From assembly GCA_002343075.1 (NCBI GenBank), contig DDRH01000067.1:307502-371501 (forward strand): 64,000 nucleotides of DNA. Direction: 5' to 3'. Below the pieces are notes generated by a model. The model ran no database searches and was not told the DNA's origin. It saw nothing but the letters and a program-made list of their open reading frames with translations. The position numbers were made by a program, and so were the translations under genes. The DNA is from Phycisphaerales bacterium UBA2421 (GTDB taxonomy: Bacteria; Planctomycetota; Phycisphaerae; Tepidisphaerales; Tepidisphaeraceae). Below are positions 8,658 to 18,309 of the stretch, one piece after another; position 1 is the stretch's first letter, and every line of letters starts with the position of its first letter.

Positions 8658-10913
8658 TTAACGGAGTGCCCCTCCTTTTCTGTGATGTCCAAAACGCATC
8701 GCCATCATGCTCTCCGCCGTCACCAAGGCCAACACGGCCAGCATGACAATCCAGCCGAAATCATTCCCCCCGACGCGCGCCTCTGCGACGGCGGGGATGT
8801 CGCTTGAGATCAGGTCGATCTCGATGCCTCCGAGCGCGGTGCGGATGGCGGCGTCGCCGGCCGGACGAATGTCCGCCTCGTCTGCCGGACAGTTAACAGC
8901 GATCGGAATGGTCGCCGCGCCGGTGCTAAGGGAATAGAGGCCTGGCTTGGCCAGCACACTACTTCGGTAGCCAGACCGACCGTCCGCCAGTGGCTGTTGG
9001 CTCAACTGCACCTCTTGCGCTGAAGGTCCAGTAAGGGTCGGCACTGCTTTGAAGGTTAGATTGGGCGGAAGATCGAGGGTCTGACCGACGATCCGATTCA
9101 TCCATTCGTCGCCGCCGACGATGCTTCCGCTGAGCAGTTCGTGAACCAGCGCCACATAGGCTGGCTTTGCGGGTAGGCTGGTCCACTCGGCATTGGCTGT
9201 CGTACTGATGAAGACGACGCGCCCGCCGCCGAGTGGATGGAGCGTGATGGCCGGATCGGCCGTGGCTGCGGTTGTGGCATAGTCCAAGACACGTTCTGCT
9301 TTGGCATCGGCCGGCAATTCAAGCTGCCAGTAGGTAAATACCTGAGCGGTGTCCAGTCCGGTTTTCTGCTCACCGGAAAACACCTTTAGCACGGGATGCA
9401 ACGCGCCCAGCGGCCTAAAATCAAACAAAAAGCCCCGCTGCTCCGCGGCAACGCTCATGCGCTTGGTGAGCGGGCCGGGCAACAGGCCGCGCGGCAGCAG
9501 AACCTGGTTGTAGCTATCACTGCTCACCGGCTCGCCCATGAAGACCAACAGCGTCCCACCGTCTTCGACGAAGCGTTTAAGAAGATCCGCCTGTCCGGCA
9601 CCGATCTGGCCCACGCCAGCCAGCACGATTGCGCGATAGTCGCTCAGAACCTTATTGCCCAACTCGATGTCGCTCACGCGCTCAGGCAGGATATAACTAT
9701 CGCTCCTGCGGCCAATCGACGCAGATCGCCCCGCATCGGCCGGCGGGGCGAGCGCCAGTTCAAGAAACGCACCCGAACTGGACATCGCCCCGACGCCGCG
9801 CTCGCCTTCCACGATCAACACCTTCATCGCGCTGGCTACTTCCACCACGCGATACCGCTGGTCATCCACGCGAAGCCGATCGCCCGCAACGAAGGTAGCC
9901 GACACCACATGTGCCCCGCCGTCGCGAAAGCGTGCCTGCGACTGGATAACCGGCGCGGTGTCGGGCGTTGCCTCAATCATTGTGTTACCGGTAACCGGCT
10001 CATTATCCATCGACCATTGCAGCACCGCCGAGGCAGAACGCCCGTACGACTTTACATGCGCCGCCAGATCGGAGTTAAACCCGACCCGAATAATCGAGCC
10101 CGCTGGCGCAACATCGGACACCACCGCGTTCCATTGATCGGGCACCGCAAGATTGACGTGACGAATTTGATAAATGCCTGCCAGTTCCCTTCCGATGCTC
10201 ATAAGCCGATCGCGCTCGGCCAACTCCCATGCGCTGCGGGTGCCATCGGTGATCATCTCCAGCCTTCGAACCGACTGCCGCGGACTCTGGTTGCCAAGCT
10301 CCCATGCCAGCCCAAGCGCTCCGGTAACATCGGTAGCAGAAAACGACTGTTCGATCCGATCGATCGCCTGCGCCGCCGCCTGAAGATCGTACGTCGGCTG
10401 CAGCAAGACCGCTGAGGGCTTTCCAGTCGTGATTACGGCAACCGATTCACCGCCCGACGAGAGTTGCTCGACGATCCGCTTTGCGACGTTCTTGGCATGC
10501 TCAAGGTGTGTGGCGGCACCGGGGCGATTTGCCAGATAGGCCATCGAATAGCTGTTGTCGATGACAAGCACATGCAAGCCCGATCGCGTTGCGCCCGCAG
10601 CGAGGCCCGACTGATCGCAAGCCATTGGTCGGGCCAGGGCAAGCCCAAGCAACGCCAGCACTGCACACCGCGTCGCCAAAAGCAGCCACTGCTCAAACTT
10701 CACCCGACGGCGGTTCTTCTTTAGCGCCGACAGCAGAAAGTCCATCGCCGCCCACTTTACCGTTCGGAATCTGCGCCGATTCAGAAGGTGAATAATGACT
10801 GGGATGGAAGCAAGCACAACGCCCGCCACGGCAAAACCCGGCGTAATCACGCTCGCTGCAAGAACCGAGGTCTGCGGCGGGCTGCCAGAGAACATGACGA
10901 GCGCTATGGCCAT
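8658..10913 (-). CDS. BatA/VWA-domain membrane protein
   Basis: 751 residues. The N-terminus has the BatA signature: a membrane segment, then PVIIHLLNRRRFRTVKWAAM, a basic patch (KKNRRRVKFEQW) and a second membrane segment ending ALARPMA. A VWA domain follows with MIDAS motif VIDNSYSM. The middle is beta-rich, and a stretch around DYRAIVLAGVGQIG resembles a Rossmann or amidotransferase-like fold. A C-terminal membrane helix (WIVMLAVLALVTAES) closes the protein. Genes of this kind stand next to MoxR and DUF58 in many bacteria. By analogy the MoxR ATPase acts as a chaperone on the VWA partners; the substrate is not known. Start ATG at 10913 is the first in frame with a complete BatA helix. Confidence 0.83.
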   Translation of the reverse strand: MAIALVMFSGSPPQTSVLAASVITPGFAVAGVVLASIPVIIHLLNRRRFRTVKWAAMDFLLSALKKNRRRVKFEQWLLLATRCAVLALLGLALARPMACDQSGLAAGATRSGLHVLVIDNSYSMAYLANRPGAATHLEHAKNVAKRIVEQLSSGGESVAVITTGKPSAVLLQPTYDLQAAAQAIDRIEQSFSATDVTGALGLAWELGNQSPRQSVRRLEMITDGTRSAWELAERDRLMSIGRELAGIYQIRHVNLAVPDQWNAVVSDVAPAGSIIRVGFNSDLAAHVKSYGRSASAVLQWSMDNEPVTGNTMIEATPDTAPVIQSQARFRDGGAHVVSATFVAGDRLRVDDQRYRVVEVASAMKVLIVEGERGVGAMSSSGAFLELALAPPADAGRSASIGRRSDSYILPERVSDIELGNKVLSDYRAIVLAGVGQIGAGQADLLKRFVEDGGTLLVFMGEPVSSDSYNQVLLPRGLLPGPLTKRMSVAAEQRGFLFDFRPLGALHPVLKVFSGEQKTGLDTAQVFTYWQLELPADAKAERVLDYATTAATADPAITLHPLGGGRVVFISTTANAEWTSLPAKPAYVALVHELLSGSIVGGDEWMNRIVGQTLDLPPNLTFKAVPTLTGPSAQEVQLSQQPLADGRSGYRSSVLAKPGLYSLSTGAATIPIAVNCPADEADIRPAGDAAIRTALGGIEIDLISSDIPAVAEARVGGNDFGWIVMLAVLALVTAESMMAMRFGHHRKGGALR

Positions 10914-10972
10914 TCTGAAATCACTTGCCGGAACTGCTAACGAGAGGCGCTTTCATCGCTCTCGCCAACTGA

Positions 10973-11896
10973 TTACTTGATTGACGCCGAACGGGTTGCA
11001 AGGAACTGGCTCAAGGCGATATCCAACGTATCACCGCTGTTAAACCGCTGAAAATCAATGTGCATCCCCCGGCACAGCCGCTTCAACTCGTCGGTGAATA
11101 GCTTCATCTGCTCCAGATATCCCTCCCGCAACGACCGCGGTTCTGTTAGCAATTCGCCGGCGTCTTCCATACCCTTAAACAGCGTCACATCCTCAAACGG
11201 GAACTCGATCTCCTGTGGATCAAGCACCTGAAACGCCATGATCTCGTGTTTCTTGTAACGAAGGTGCCGCAGGCCTTTGGTGATGTCCTCAAGGTTATCG
11301 AAAAAGTCACTGACAATGACGATCAGGCTGCGGTGATGCAGTTTTTCTGCAAGCTGATCGAGCACCTTGCCCGTGCCCGTCTTGTTCCATCTGGGGATGA
11401 CCTGCATTTCGTTGACGATGATCTTCCACTGCCCGGGCGAATTACTCGGCTTAAAGTAGCGGGCGAGGGTTTGATCAAATATGGCAAGCCCCACCGAGTC
11501 CTGCTGCTGAATCGCCATGTATGCCAGGCTTGCCGCAATCGCGGTCGCGTGATCGTACTTGCTCCACGTGTGCTTCCCGCTCGTGGTGCTGCCGAAACCC
11601 ATCGATTCACTCGCATCGACGACAAGAATGAGATGCAGGTTCGTTTCTTCCTGATACTGCTTCAGGTAAATCTTGTCGGTCTTGCCGAACACTTTCCAAT
11701 CGACGTGGCGGATATCATCGCCGGCGACGTAGGGCCGATGCTGCGCGAACTCGACGCTCGCACCCTGGTAAGGCGAGCGATGCATGCCGGTCATCAACCC
11801 TTCGACCACGAGCCTTGCGCGCAGGTCCAGACCGCTCACCCGCGCAAGGGTGCGAGGATCAAGGTACTGGCGATAATCCGCGGTGGTCTCGGGCAT
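10973..11896 (-). CDS. DUF58 domain protein
   Basis: 307 residues of the DUF58 family. The conserved core is clear: GMHRSPYQGASVEFAQHRPY, then YVAGDDIRHVDWKVFGKTDK, then a VWA-like strand LILVVDASESM. Later segments (LIVIVSDFFDN, MAFQVLDPQEIEFPF) fit the second half of the VWA-like fold. No membrane segment is seen, so it should be cytoplasmic. It lies 61 bases downstream of the moxR stop and 59 bases upstream of the BatA gene. DUF58 proteins accompany MoxR ATPases almost everywhere and are thought to be their partners. The family call is secure; the mechanism is not established. Confidence 0.93.
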   Translation of the reverse strand: MPETTADYRQYLDPRTLARVSGLDLRARLVVEGLMTGMHRSPYQGASVEFAQHRPYVAGDDIRHVDWKVFGKTDKIYLKQYQEETNLHLILVVDASESMGFGSTTSGKHTWSKYDHATAIAASLAYMAIQQQDSVGLAIFDQTLARYFKPSNSPGQWKIIVNEMQVIPRWNKTGTGKVLDQLAEKLHHRSLIVIVSDFFDNLEDITKGLRHLRYKKHEIMAFQVLDPQEIEFPFEDVTLFKGMEDAGELLTEPRSLREGYLEQMKLFTDELKRLCRGMHIDFQRFNSGDTLDIALSQFLATRSASIK

Positions 11897-11957
11897 TAGT
11901 CTTGTAACTCTTTCAACACTGCCGAATCCGGCAGCGGGCCGGTCCGAATCCGAGACC

Positions 11958-13031
11958 TCACCGCATCACCTTCGCCGCTGCGGCATCGAGCGATTCGTAC
12001 TGTTGCCGGGGGATGTGTTCGATGAGCCTCGCCACGATCGAATCACTCTTGATACCCTCCGCTTCGGCATTGAAGTTGGTGACGATTCGATGCCGCAGTA
12101 CCGGCAACGCGACATGCCGGATGTCATCTGTACTGACATGATATCGACCTCGAAGCAATGCCCGCGCCTTGCCGGCAAGGATGAGATACTGCGATGCCCG
12201 AGGGCCTGCGCCCCAGTTTACAAATTCATTCACAAAATCGGGCACGCCCCCTTCGGCGCGTCGCGTGAGCCTCGTGAACTGCAGCGCATATCGAATGACA
12301 TGATCGGCAACGGGCACTTTTCTGACGATCTCCTGCAGCGAGATGACCTCATCGCCGGAAAGAATGTGAGAGAGTTCTGGCTTTCGATTCTCTGTCGTCA
12401 TGCGAACGATGCGAAACTCCTCGTCTTCAGTCGGATAGCCGACCTGAATATTGAACATGAATCGGTCTAGCTGCGCCTCGGGAAGCGGATAGGTGCCTTC
12501 CTGTTCGATCGGATTCTGTGTTGCGAGAACGAAAAACGGCTGCGGGAGCCGGTGCTGCTTTCCGCCGGCGGTCACCTGGTGCTCCTGCATCGCCTCCAGC
12601 AGCGCCGCCTGCGTTTTTGGAGGGGTGCGGTTGATCTCGTCGGCCAGGATGACATTGGCGAAAATCGGCCCGCGGACAAATCGCATCGCCCGCGAGCCGG
12701 TGCTCTTGTCTTCCTCAATGATATCAGTTCCCGTGATGTCCGACGGCATCAGGTCCGGCGTAAACTGAATCCGGCTGAAGCTCAAGCCCAGGGTGCGCGC
12801 CAGTGTCGAGATCAACAGCGTCTTGGCCAGGCCCGGTACGCCAACCAGCAGAGCGTGGCCCTTGCAGAAGAGTGCGATCAACAACTCTTCGATGACCCGG
12901 TCTTGCCCAACGATCACCTTGCCCAACTCCACCTTCATGCTGGTATACGCACTCTGGAGTTTCTGCACCGCGGCGAGATCGTCGGCGGCTAGGTCGGCTT
13001 GGGGCGCGGTGATTCCTGTCTCCTGCGACAT
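11958..13031 (-). CDS. MoxR-family AAA+ ATPase
   Basis: 357 residues. It shows an N-terminal [19 protein letters not shown] region, Walker A GVPGLAKT, Walker B and flanks [18 protein letters not shown] with the family EAMQEHQV segment, and sensor 1 [20 protein letters not shown]. The C-terminal lid carries [16 protein letters not shown]. These are diagnostic of the MoxR subfamily, which acts as a chaperone-like ATPase on VWA-domain proteins. It is the first gene of the operon that runs down to position 1, with mutM diverging across 13,032-13,201. That gap should hold the operon promoter, but no clear -35/-10 pair is recognisable. Confidence 0.95.
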   Translation of the reverse strand: MSQETGITAPQADLAADDLAAVQKLQSAYTSMKVELGKVIVGQDRVIEELLIALFCKGHALLVGVPGLAKTLLISTLARTLGLSFSRIQFTPDLMPSDITGTDIIEEDKSTGSRAMRFVRGPIFANVILADEINRTPPKTQAALLEAMQEHQVTAGGKQHRLPQPFFVLATQNPIEQEGTYPLPEAQLDRFMFNIQVGYPTEDEEFRIVRMTTENRKPELSHILSGDEVISLQEIVRKVPVADHVIRYALQFTRLTRRAEGGVPDFVNEFVNWGAGPRASQYLILAGKARALLRGRYHVSTDDIRHVALPVLRHRIVTNFNAEAEGIKSDSIVARLIEHIPRQQYESLDAAAAKVMR

Positions 13032-13201
13032 ACATTAACTCCTGCGGTTGGCCCCTCGTGCGGAACGAAGGCACACGGGCGTTCGTCGATCCGTGACGAG
13101 TAGGCTGGGTCCGTTGACACATGCTACTCGTTCCCACCGACGAGACAAAGACGAAAACTAATCCTATGCAGGCTAAGATTCGCTAGAGGCCAAAAAGTTC
13201 C

Positions 13202-14014
13202 ATGCCCGAACTTCCAGAAGTGCAAACCGTCGTCGATTCGCTTCGGCCGTGGCTGGAGGGGCGATGTTTCTCCCGCGTCGTTCATGTCAGGGCCGATATG
13301 GTCTCGCCAGGCACAATTGACCTCGGCTCCATGCTTGCAGGCCGCCAGGTGCAGGCAATTCATCGCCGCGGGAAGCGGATTGTGTTCACACTCGCGGGTG
13401 GCGCGCGGTGGTATGTTCATCTCGGCATGACCGGCCAGCTGACGGTCGAGCCATCGACAGCGGCCCTGCGCCCGCACACCCACCTCATTATTGAATGTTC
13501 CGACGGGAAACACCTCCGCTTGGTCGATCCTCGTAGATTCGGCGGAATTTTCTGGCTGGGGTCGGCCAGCGGTGACGACGGAATCGGCCCCGAGCCATTG
13601 CGACTCAGCGCAGCAGAGCTACACACGAAGCTTCTCGCCACCCGTCGCAACATTAAGACGACGCTTCTCGATCAGCGGTTCATAGCGGGGATCGGAAACA
13701 TCTACGCCGACGAGGCGTTGTTTGCTGCCGGGATCCACCCGCTGACGGTTTCGCAGACGATCCACCTCACGCAGGTACGAACGCTGTGCAGCGCAATCAA
13801 GCAGGTTCTCAAACGAGCAATCCGGCATCGCGGAAGCTCGCTCAGGGATTATGTGGACGCGAATGGACGGCAAGGGTCGTTTCAAGCCCGACACGCGGTT
13901 TACAACCGCACGGGGCAGCCCTGCCGCGCTTGCAAAACTCTGATCGCAAGAATCGTGCTCTCGCAGCGGGCAACTCACTTCTGCCCGCGGTGCCAGAATC
14001 TTCCCGCGGGGTGA
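13202..14014 (+). CDS. mutM: Formamidopyrimidine-DNA glycosylase (Fpg/MutM)
   Basis: The 270-residue length is normal for the family. The protein starts MPELPEVQ, giving the catalytic N-terminal Pro and the following Glu, and has the conserved Lys at about 58 in RRGKRI. The helix-two-turn-helix region contains GIGNIYADEALF. A C-terminal zinc finger uses Cys 241, 244, 261 and 264 (CRAC and CPRC). It removes oxidised purines such as 8-oxoguanine and cuts the abasic strand. It is transcribed alone, divergent from moxR and convergent with hisB. The gap 14,015-14,126 holds only a short imperfect hairpin (CCGCTC/GAGCGG at 14,028-14,043) and no gene. Confidence 0.97.
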   Translation: MPELPEVQTVVDSLRPWLEGRCFSRVVHVRADMVSPGTIDLGSMLAGRQVQAIHRRGKRIVFTLAGGARWYVHLGMTGQLTVEPSTAALRPHTHLIIECSDGKHLRLVDPRRFGGIFWLGSASGDDGIGPEPLRLSAAELHTKLLATRRNIKTTLLDQRFIAGIGNIYADEALFAAGIHPLTVSQTIHLTQVRTLCSAIKQVLKRAIRHRGSSLRDYVDANGRQGSFQARHAVYNRTGQPCRACKTLIARIVLSQRATHFCPRCQNLPAG

Positions 14015-14126
14015 ACCCTCGAGCCAGCCGCTCGCACGAGCGGACATCACCGCACCGCGGGGGCCGCAAAGTCGGGCCAACCTATCACCCGCCCCAACGT
14101 AAACACGGCTAGCCTAAGTCACACCT

Positions 14127-14711
14127 TCACAAACTCCCTTTTGTGCTCGGAACCGCGTCATTCCGCGGATCGGGCGCCACGGCCATCCGCAGCGCCTTCG
14201 CGGTTGCTTTGAAGACCGCTTCTGCGATGTGGTGTGCGTTCCCGCCGTAAGGGACATTGATATGCAGGTTCATCCTGGCGGTGGTACTGAATGCCTTGAA
14301 AAACTCTTCGACCAGTTCGCTCGCAAAGTCACCGATGACCGGCGACGGAAACTTCACGTTGAACACAAACGCCGGCCGGCCCGAAAGATCGATCGCCACT
14401 TGCGCCAGGCTTTCATCCATGGGAACCACCGCCCAGCCGTAGCGATGAATGCCGCGTTTATCGCCGAGCGCTTTCTCCAGCGCCTGCCCAAGCACAATTC
14501 CGACATCTTCAACCGTATGATGCGCATCAATGTGCAGGTCGCCGCGCGCCGCCACCGACAGATCAATCAGGCTGTGCCGGCCGAGCAAATCGAGCATGTG
14601 ATCAAAGAACCCGACTGCGGTCTGCGTGGATGTGTCACCTTTTCCATCGAGGTTGATCGATAGCGAGATATCCGTTTCCTTGGTTTTTCGATCTACTTTC
14701 GCTGTTCGCAT
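14127..14711 (-). CDS. hisB: Imidazoleglycerol-phosphate dehydratase
   Basis: 194 residues, the usual size of the monofunctional enzyme of histidine synthesis. The metal-binding and active-site motifs are all present: [14 protein letters not shown] near the start, [31 protein letters not shown], and [17 protein letters not shown]. The end reads PSTKGSL where most homologues have PSTKG followed by Thr-Leu or Ser-Leu. No HisN phosphatase domain is fused. It is the last gene of the hisD-hisC-hisB run, 74 bases after hisC. The enzyme converts imidazoleglycerol phosphate to imidazoleacetol phosphate, the substrate of HisC. Confidence 0.97.
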   Translation of the reverse strand: MRTAKVDRKTKETDISLSINLDGKGDTSTQTAVGFFDHMLDLLGRHSLIDLSVAARGDLHIDAHHTVEDVGIVLGQALEKALGDKRGIHRYGWAVVPMDESLAQVAIDLSGRPAFVFNVKFPSPVIGDFASELVEEFFKAFSTTARMNLHINVPYGGNAHHIAEAVFKATAKALRMAVAPDPRNDAVPSTKGSL

Positions 14712-14785
14712 TGAGGCTCAGGTTAACGAAGAAAGAGTCTGAGAAAAAGCTCGAAAGTCGATCGAGCCTGCCACGCAGGCTGGCG

Positions 14786-15856
14786 TTAAGCGGCCTTGTC
14801 CACCAACTGCAACTCCTTGGCAGCGCCGAGAAGTGCGTTGTTTTCTTGAATGGTCCCAATTGTGATGCGCACCTTGTCGCGAAGGCCGGGTTGGTCGAAG
14901 AAGCGCACGAGAATGCCTTGCTGTTTGAGGCCCAGATAAGCCTCCTTTCCCCGCCCGCCGGGCACGCTTGTAAGAATGAAGTTAGCCCGACTCGGCAGCG
15001 GAGCCCAGCCGAGGTGCGCCAGCTCGTCTGACACCCGTGTGCGTTCCTCCCGGACATGGTCCCACGTTCGCCGGGCATACTCCTGGTCTTCTATCGCCGC
15101 GGTGGCGGCGACGATGCTTACGGCATCGCAATTGTAACTGTCTTTAACCTTCAACATCTGCTCCACAACCTGCGGCTGCGCGATACAGAAGCCAAATCGG
15201 AGCCCGGCCAGCGAATAGGCTTTGCTTAATGTTCGACTCACCACGATATTTTCGTATGCATTGACCAGAACGGCGGCATTTTCGTCGGCGAAGTCAACAT
15301 ACGCCTCGTCAACTAAAACAAGCCCCCGGAACCGCTCGGCCAACTCGGCGATGCGCGCCGGCGAGACAAAAGTGCCCGTCGGGGCATTGGGATTGGCAAG
15401 GTAAACCGCACTGGGCTTCGCGCGGACGATCGCATCGATAGGGAGCGCATAATCCTGGGCCCAAGGCACTCCGACAAACTTGGCCTCTTCGAGCTGGGCG
15501 AGCGTCGGATACAACGAATATGTCGGCTCCGGTGCCACAAGTAGCCCCCCCGGCGGGACAAAGCACCGGGTGGCAATGGTGAGGATGTCGTCACTGCCAT
15601 TTCCACACAAGATCATCTCAGGCGAAACACCCAGAAGCCTGCCCGCCGCCGCTCTAAACTGTTCGGCGAGCGGGTGCGGATATCGGCGGAGCAATTCAGG
15701 CTCGATCTGCCTGATCGCTTCCACCACCTTCGGGCTTGGCGGGAAGGGATTCTCATTCGTATTGAGCTTAACGATGCGCTCGCCGACTCCGGGCTGTTCG
15801 CCCGGCGTGTAACCGTCCATCGCACGGACGGATGCTCTGATAAATGATGCGCCCAT
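14786..15856 (-). CDS. hisC: Histidinol-phosphate aminotransferase
   Basis: 356 residues of fold-type I PLP aminotransferase. Seen in order: the substrate-side LNTNENPFPPSPKV, LCGNGSDDILTIA, YLANPNAPTGT, LVLVDEAYVDFAD, and the PLP-binding lysine in SRTLSKAYSLAGLRFGF. All are typical of HisC. It converts imidazoleacetol phosphate and glutamate to histidinol phosphate. Its place between hisD and hisB supports the assignment over other class I aminotransferases. The ATG at 15856 is 56 bases after the hisD stop. Confidence 0.96.
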   Translation of the reverse strand: MGASFIRASVRAMDGYTPGEQPGVGERIVKLNTNENPFPPSPKVVEAIRQIEPELLRRYPHPLAEQFRAAAGRLLGVSPEMILCGNGSDDILTIATRCFVPPGGLLVAPEPTYSLYPTLAQLEEAKFVGVPWAQDYALPIDAIVRAKPSAVYLANPNAPTGTFVSPARIAELAERFRGLVLVDEAYVDFADENAAVLVNAYENIVVSRTLSKAYSLAGLRFGFCIAQPQVVEQMLKVKDSYNCDAVSIVAATAAIEDQEYARRTWDHVREERTRVSDELAHLGWAPLPSRANFILTSVPGGRGKEAYLGLKQQGILVRFFDQPGLRDKVRITIGTIQENNALLGAAKELQLVDKAA

Positions 15857-15912
15857 ATTGAGAGTCAGTATATCTGCAAATCAGGCAGCGGAAAGCGTCT
15901 CGCGCGTCGCCT

Positions 15913-17235
15913 TCACTCAGCAGCCCGCCGCACCTCCACACTTGCCGCGTGGCCGTCGAGGTGTTCTTCGGTTGCGAGCGCGATGACAGACTCGGCATCG
16001 CCGAGCACGCCATGTCGATCGTAGCGAACAACACTCGACCGCTTGAGAAACTCGTAAACGCTTACACCGCTGCTGAAGCGCGCGGTGGTGTTGGTCGGGA
16101 GGCAATGGCTCGGCCCGGCAACATAGTCACCCGCGGCAACCGGCGACCAGGGGCCGACAAACACGGCTCCAGCATGACGCAACTGATTGAGCACCGCGTC
16201 ATTGTCGCGGCATTGCAGATTTACATGCTCCGCGGCGAGTTGGTTGGCAATCGTTAGCAATTCTTCGAGCGAATCCGACAGCACAACGACGCTGTCATGC
16301 TTCAGCGACCTTTCGATTGCGTCTCTGCGCCCCCGCATGGCGAGTTGTTTGTTCAGCTCGCCATAAACCAGTCGAACCAACTCAGGCGATGTCGTGAGCA
16401 GGAAGCATGAGCCTGGATCGTGTTCGGCCTGGGCGATCAAGTCGGCGGCGATGAACGCTGGCCGGGCGGTCTCATCAGCAATCACCAGCACCTCGCTGGG
16501 CCCAAGATAACCGTCGATGCCCACCCCGCCGGAGACGGCTCGCTTGGCAAGCTGCACATAGTCATTGCCCGGCCCAACGATCTTCTCGACCGCGGGAATC
16601 GAGGCCGTGCCGAAGGCCATCGCGGCGATTGCCGCCGCTCCGCCCGCGCGGTAAACATGCTTCAACCCCAGAAAATGACACGCCGCCAGAACCACATCAC
16701 TGCGGCCATACCTGCTCGGCGGTGTGCAGACAATGACCCTGCTTACACCCGCCACAATCGCCGGCACAGCAAGGTGAATCAGGCTCGAAGGGTAAGAAGC
16801 CTTCCCCCCGGGAAAATAGCAACCGGCTGAGTCGATCGAGGTAAAGCGCATCCCAAGCCGCACACCCGGCCGAACCAGGTCCGGCGGATCAACGGGCATG
16901 ATGTGCCGCTGATACTCCGTCAACTGCGCGATCGCACGCTTGATCGCGGAAGCGAGCGGGGGCGAAATGCGTGCGGCAGCCTCCGCCATCTCAGTCTCTT
17001 GAACGCAAATCTGGGTGGAATCAAACTGTTCGTCATCAAACTTTCGTGAGATCTCCACAATCGCCTCATCCCCACGCGCCGCCACATCCGCGATGGTGTC
17101 GCGGACAGATCTCTCCTTCTCTGCCAGCGACCCTCGCGCAAGCGCCAAGTCGACGGGGTTAAGCCGTAGCCGGCCCAGACGCTGATCGAGCGAGGCTCGA
17201 TCGGTCGGGTTCTGCATGTTCAGTGTTGGGAGCAT
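15913..17235 (-). CDS. hisD: Histidinol dehydrogenase
   Basis: 440 residues, full length. Characteristic stretches are GCYFPGGKASYPSSLIH, the glycine-rich KIVGPGNDYVQLAKR, the zinc/base motif LIAQAEHDPGS, AAEHVNLQ, and AGPSHCLPT where most homologues have AGPNHVLPT. The C-terminal zinc-ligand motif is EEHLDGHAASVEVR. The enzyme oxidises histidinol to histidine in two NAD-dependent steps. It heads the hisDCB operon; hisG, hisA, hisF, hisH and hisI must lie elsewhere. Start ATG at 17235, with an alternative ATG at 17217 (MQNPTDRA). The gap to the divergent glycosyltransferase is only 39 bases. Confidence 0.96.
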   Translation of the reverse strand: MLPTLNMQNPTDRASLDQRLGRLRLNPVDLALARGSLAEKERSVRDTIADVAARGDEAIVEISRKFDDEQFDSTQICVQETEMAEAAARISPPLASAIKRAIAQLTEYQRHIMPVDPPDLVRPGVRLGMRFTSIDSAGCYFPGGKASYPSSLIHLAVPAIVAGVSRVIVCTPPSRYGRSDVVLAACHFLGLKHVYRAGGAAAIAAMAFGTASIPAVEKIVGPGNDYVQLAKRAVSGGVGIDGYLGPSEVLVIADETARPAFIAADLIAQAEHDPGSCFLLTTSPELVRLVYGELNKQLAMRGRRDAIERSLKHDSVVVLSDSLEELLTIANQLAAEHVNLQCRDNDAVLNQLRHAGAVFVGPWSPVAAGDYVAGPSHCLPTNTTARFSSGVSVYEFLKRSSVVRYDRHGVLGDAESVIALATEEHLDGHAASVEVRRAAE

Positions 17236-17274
17236 TCGCCTTTCTCACTGTCTTGAGTACATTTCGGCACACCT

Positions 17275-18309
17275 ATGGTACGCGTGCTCGTCATCCATCA
17301 GCCGACCGGTGATTTTGAAAATCGCGCGCTCGTCGCCGCGCTTTCCAGCCTGCGGTCGCCGGGCCACGAACTGCACTGCGTCAAACTTCCACCGTCGGGA
17401 GCCATGCCTCAGTCAATAGCCAGGATCATGCGGCTCGACCGATCAGTAGGCTTCGAGGTCATCCACGCGATCGGACCGTCTTCGCTTTTAGCGGCATTAC
17501 CCGTCGGATGCCAGCCGATCATTTACACGCCCCCCGCCGCCGACCCACTGAGGGGGTTGCGGCGGGTTCGGTGGATGGGCAAGGTGCGCCAAGTCACCGT
17601 GGCGGCACCCAGTCAGGCGGTGGCGCGCGAGCTGGTTCGCGCGGGTGTGGCGCGCGAGAGGATCCGGGTCGTCTTCCCGCCGTACACCCCGAACACCACT
17701 GGTGCGGTCAGCCGGTCGAACCTCGGTTTCACTGACGATGATCGAATTCTCCTCGCCGTCGGCGAATGCACGCGCCGTGCCGGGCACAAACTCACTGCGT
17801 GGGCCGCGGTCATCCTGTTCTGCTTCGATCCGCGCTATAAACTTCTCGTGGCCGGCGGACCCTATTCCGAAACGATTCGCCGTTTTGCCGCCGGCCTGAA
17901 CCAAACAGGGTTTTGCACTTTCGCCCACGATGCGCTCGGTTACGTTCCAGCCGTTGAAGACTTGGTTCCGCTCGCCAACGTCGCCCTCTTCACACCCGCC
18001 GAAGCACACGGCCTGCTCGCGGCGCAGATTTGTCAGGCGGGCAATCTGCCGATCATCGCCTCTCCACACGACATGGTTTGCGAACTGCTTCACGCGCCGC
18101 GGATGACCATTTCACAGTCGCGGCGGGCCAAGATCATCGCGCAGGCCGTTTTTCAGCATTTTGACTCCAATCCCGCCGCCGCGAAGGCTCGCGGCACGAG
18201 TCTTCATCAGCCTATTCGTTCGGTGAGCCATTGGCTGACTTTGTACGACGACGTGATTGTAGGCCGGCAAGCTCACTTCGAGAGTGTTGCGATGGCACGC
18301 CAAAGCTGA
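17275..18309 (+). CDS. Glycosyltransferase family 4-like protein
   Basis: 344 residues with the two-Rossmann layout of GT-B glycosyltransferases. The N-terminal half has RVLVIHQPTGDFENRALVAA and a substrate-side AIGPSSLLAALP; a linker ends in RIRVVFPPY. The C-terminal half starts with RILLAVGECTRRAGH and has LLVAGGPYS, LGYVPAVEDLVPLANVALF and TPAEAHGLLAAQICQAG. The usual E-x7-E donor motif is changed: the second Glu is replaced by Gln, which may alter activity. Neighbours give no pathway. Its last 37 bases overlap the end of the convergent VOC gene. GT4 membership is likely; substrate unknown. Confidence 0.75.
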   Translation: MVRVLVIHQPTGDFENRALVAALSSLRSPGHELHCVKLPPSGAMPQSIARIMRLDRSVGFEVIHAIGPSSLLAALPVGCQPIIYTPPAADPLRGLRRVRWMGKVRQVTVAAPSQAVARELVRAGVARERIRVVFPPYTPNTTGAVSRSNLGFTDDDRILLAVGECTRRAGHKLTAWAAVILFCFDPRYKLLVAGGPYSETIRRFAAGLNQTGFCTFAHDALGYVPAVEDLVPLANVALFTPAEAHGLLAAQICQAGNLPIIASPHDMVCELLHAPRMTISQSRRAKIIAQAVFQHFDSNPAAAKARGTSLHQPIRSVSHWLTLYDDVIVGRQAHFESVAMARQS

